Shown: positions 52,929 through 53,286 of the stretch, one piece after another
Numbering within the stretch: the stretch's first letter is position 1
Layout of the letters: each line of letters begins with the position of its first letter
Assembly (NCBI GenBank): GCA_937127435.1
Contig: CAKZLZ010000022.1
Coordinates: 1-53,286 of the forward strand
DNA: 53,286 nt
Direction of reading: 5' to 3'
Source of the DNA: an uncultured Verrucomicrobiota bacterium
GTDB taxonomy: Bacteria; Verrucomicrobiota; Kiritimatiellia; SS1-B-03-39; UBA6053
The notes under the pieces: generated by a model
Databases searched by the model: none
The model's input: only the letters and a program-made list of their open reading frames with translations
Told to the model about the DNA's origin: nothing
Made by a program: the position numbers and the translations under genes

Positions 52929-53286
52929 TTATTCTTCGACGGTTTTTACACAGGCCGCAGCCACATCTTTGGCGATCGCTTTGCCGGCGACTTTCAACGC
53001 ATCTTTGGCGGCAATACCAAAGGCCTGATTTCCTTCGGTGGCATCGCTTTCGAAAATATCCAATATTTTACCGTCACTTACCCGCACCAGTCTCGCCGTA
53101 ACATCCGCCCGCGCCCGCACGGCTTTGACCCCGTAGGCTTGACCACTTCCCGCTTTTACAGCAGTTGCCTGTCCATAAATCAAGTAATCCGCTTCAGCCG
53201 CCCGCGCCACAGTCAAGGCCCCCTCTTTAACCGTCAAAGTCTGCCAGCTCAATCCCCCTTCCACGCTGGGCTCTAAGCCGGCGACA
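52929..53286 (-). CDS. Partial gene, possible envelope protein
   Basis: The frame is open to the window end, so only the last 118 codons are present. The visible part (ADYLIYGQATAVKAGSGQAYGVKAV, RARADVTARLVRVSDGKILD) is an alpha/beta domain resembling the secreted assembly proteins of the FlgT/CsgG-like type, but I cannot name it. The final helix is alanine- and lysine-rich. A GTG at 53264 is only an internal codon, as the frame continues upstream of it. Confidence 0.5.
   Translation of the reverse strand, partial: VAGLEPSVEGGLSWQTLTVKEGALTVARAAEADYLIYGQATAVKAGSGQAYGVKAVRARADVTARLVRVSDGKILDIFESDATEGNQAFGIAAKDALKVAGKAIAKDVAAACVKTVEE

Overview
The window looks like a chromosomal segment of a Gram-negative bacterium from the PVC group. 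Verrucomicrobiota, perhaps an Opitutales/Coraliomargarita-like lineage, is the best guess. The basis is several PEP-CTERM surface proteins with autotransporter-type beta-strand repeats, a formylglycine sulfatase, a GspE/PilB ATPase, HEAT-like proteins, and many gap-filling palindromic repeats. This is inference from gene content. No rRNA or other phylogenetic marker is present, and I found no tRNA, rRNA, CRISPR array or intact insertion sequence.

Layout. 1-2100: riboflavin genes ribBA-ribH under an FMN riboswitch, on the minus strand. 2348-7216: an OmpR-type regulator and kinase, followed by three secreted proteins (PEP-CTERM, fibre-like, beta-strand). 7473-9149: a cysteine-rich permease, a small membrane protein and an ArsR regulator. 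9345-10869: an A+T-richer AAA ATPase gene bracketed by related palindromes. 10873-14535: a von Willebrand A protein, kinase and regulator operon. 14862-19214: a 1055-residue HEAT-like secreted protein and a YhcG-type nuclease. 19260-21591: an M42 aminopeptidase, hisH and hisB. 21993-30089: three paralogous modular PEP-CTERM proteins with a shared upstream motif array. 30412-32297: a LytS/LytTR pair. 32388-34636: a PglC/PglE-like nucleotide-sugar and glycan-initiation cluster. 34962-39403: a PEP-CTERM metalloprotease, a Ser/Thr-rich repeat protein and a DUF4105-like protein. 39430-43729: a structured 61-bp repeat array, a GspE/PilB ATPase, a DUF368 protein and a sugar isomerase-like protein. 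43731-53286: an SDR dehydrogenase, an RND exporter, an IclR regulator with sulfatase, another PEP-CTERM protein, an amino-acid permease and a partial gene.

How it fits together. The main theme is building and sensing the cell surface. Five PEP-CTERM proteins (three of them paralogues), a fibre-like protein and a Ser/Thr-rich repeat protein are encoded among three two-component systems and a lipid-linked sugar pathway that could supply glycans. The sorting enzyme (exosortase) is not in the window. The sulfatase with IclR, and the SDR with the isomerase-like protein, suggest growth on sulfated polysaccharides.

Most interesting signals: (1) the 21-bp-phased CGTTCGTCGA motifs upstream of two PEP-CTERM units; (2) the modular shuffling of those proteins; (3) the six-copy 61-bp hairpin array with compensatory stem changes and an inverted terminal copy; (4) the Ser/Thr-rich 29-residue-repeat protein beside a DUF4105-like protein. 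I cannot identify a complete new system with confidence. These are the best leads.
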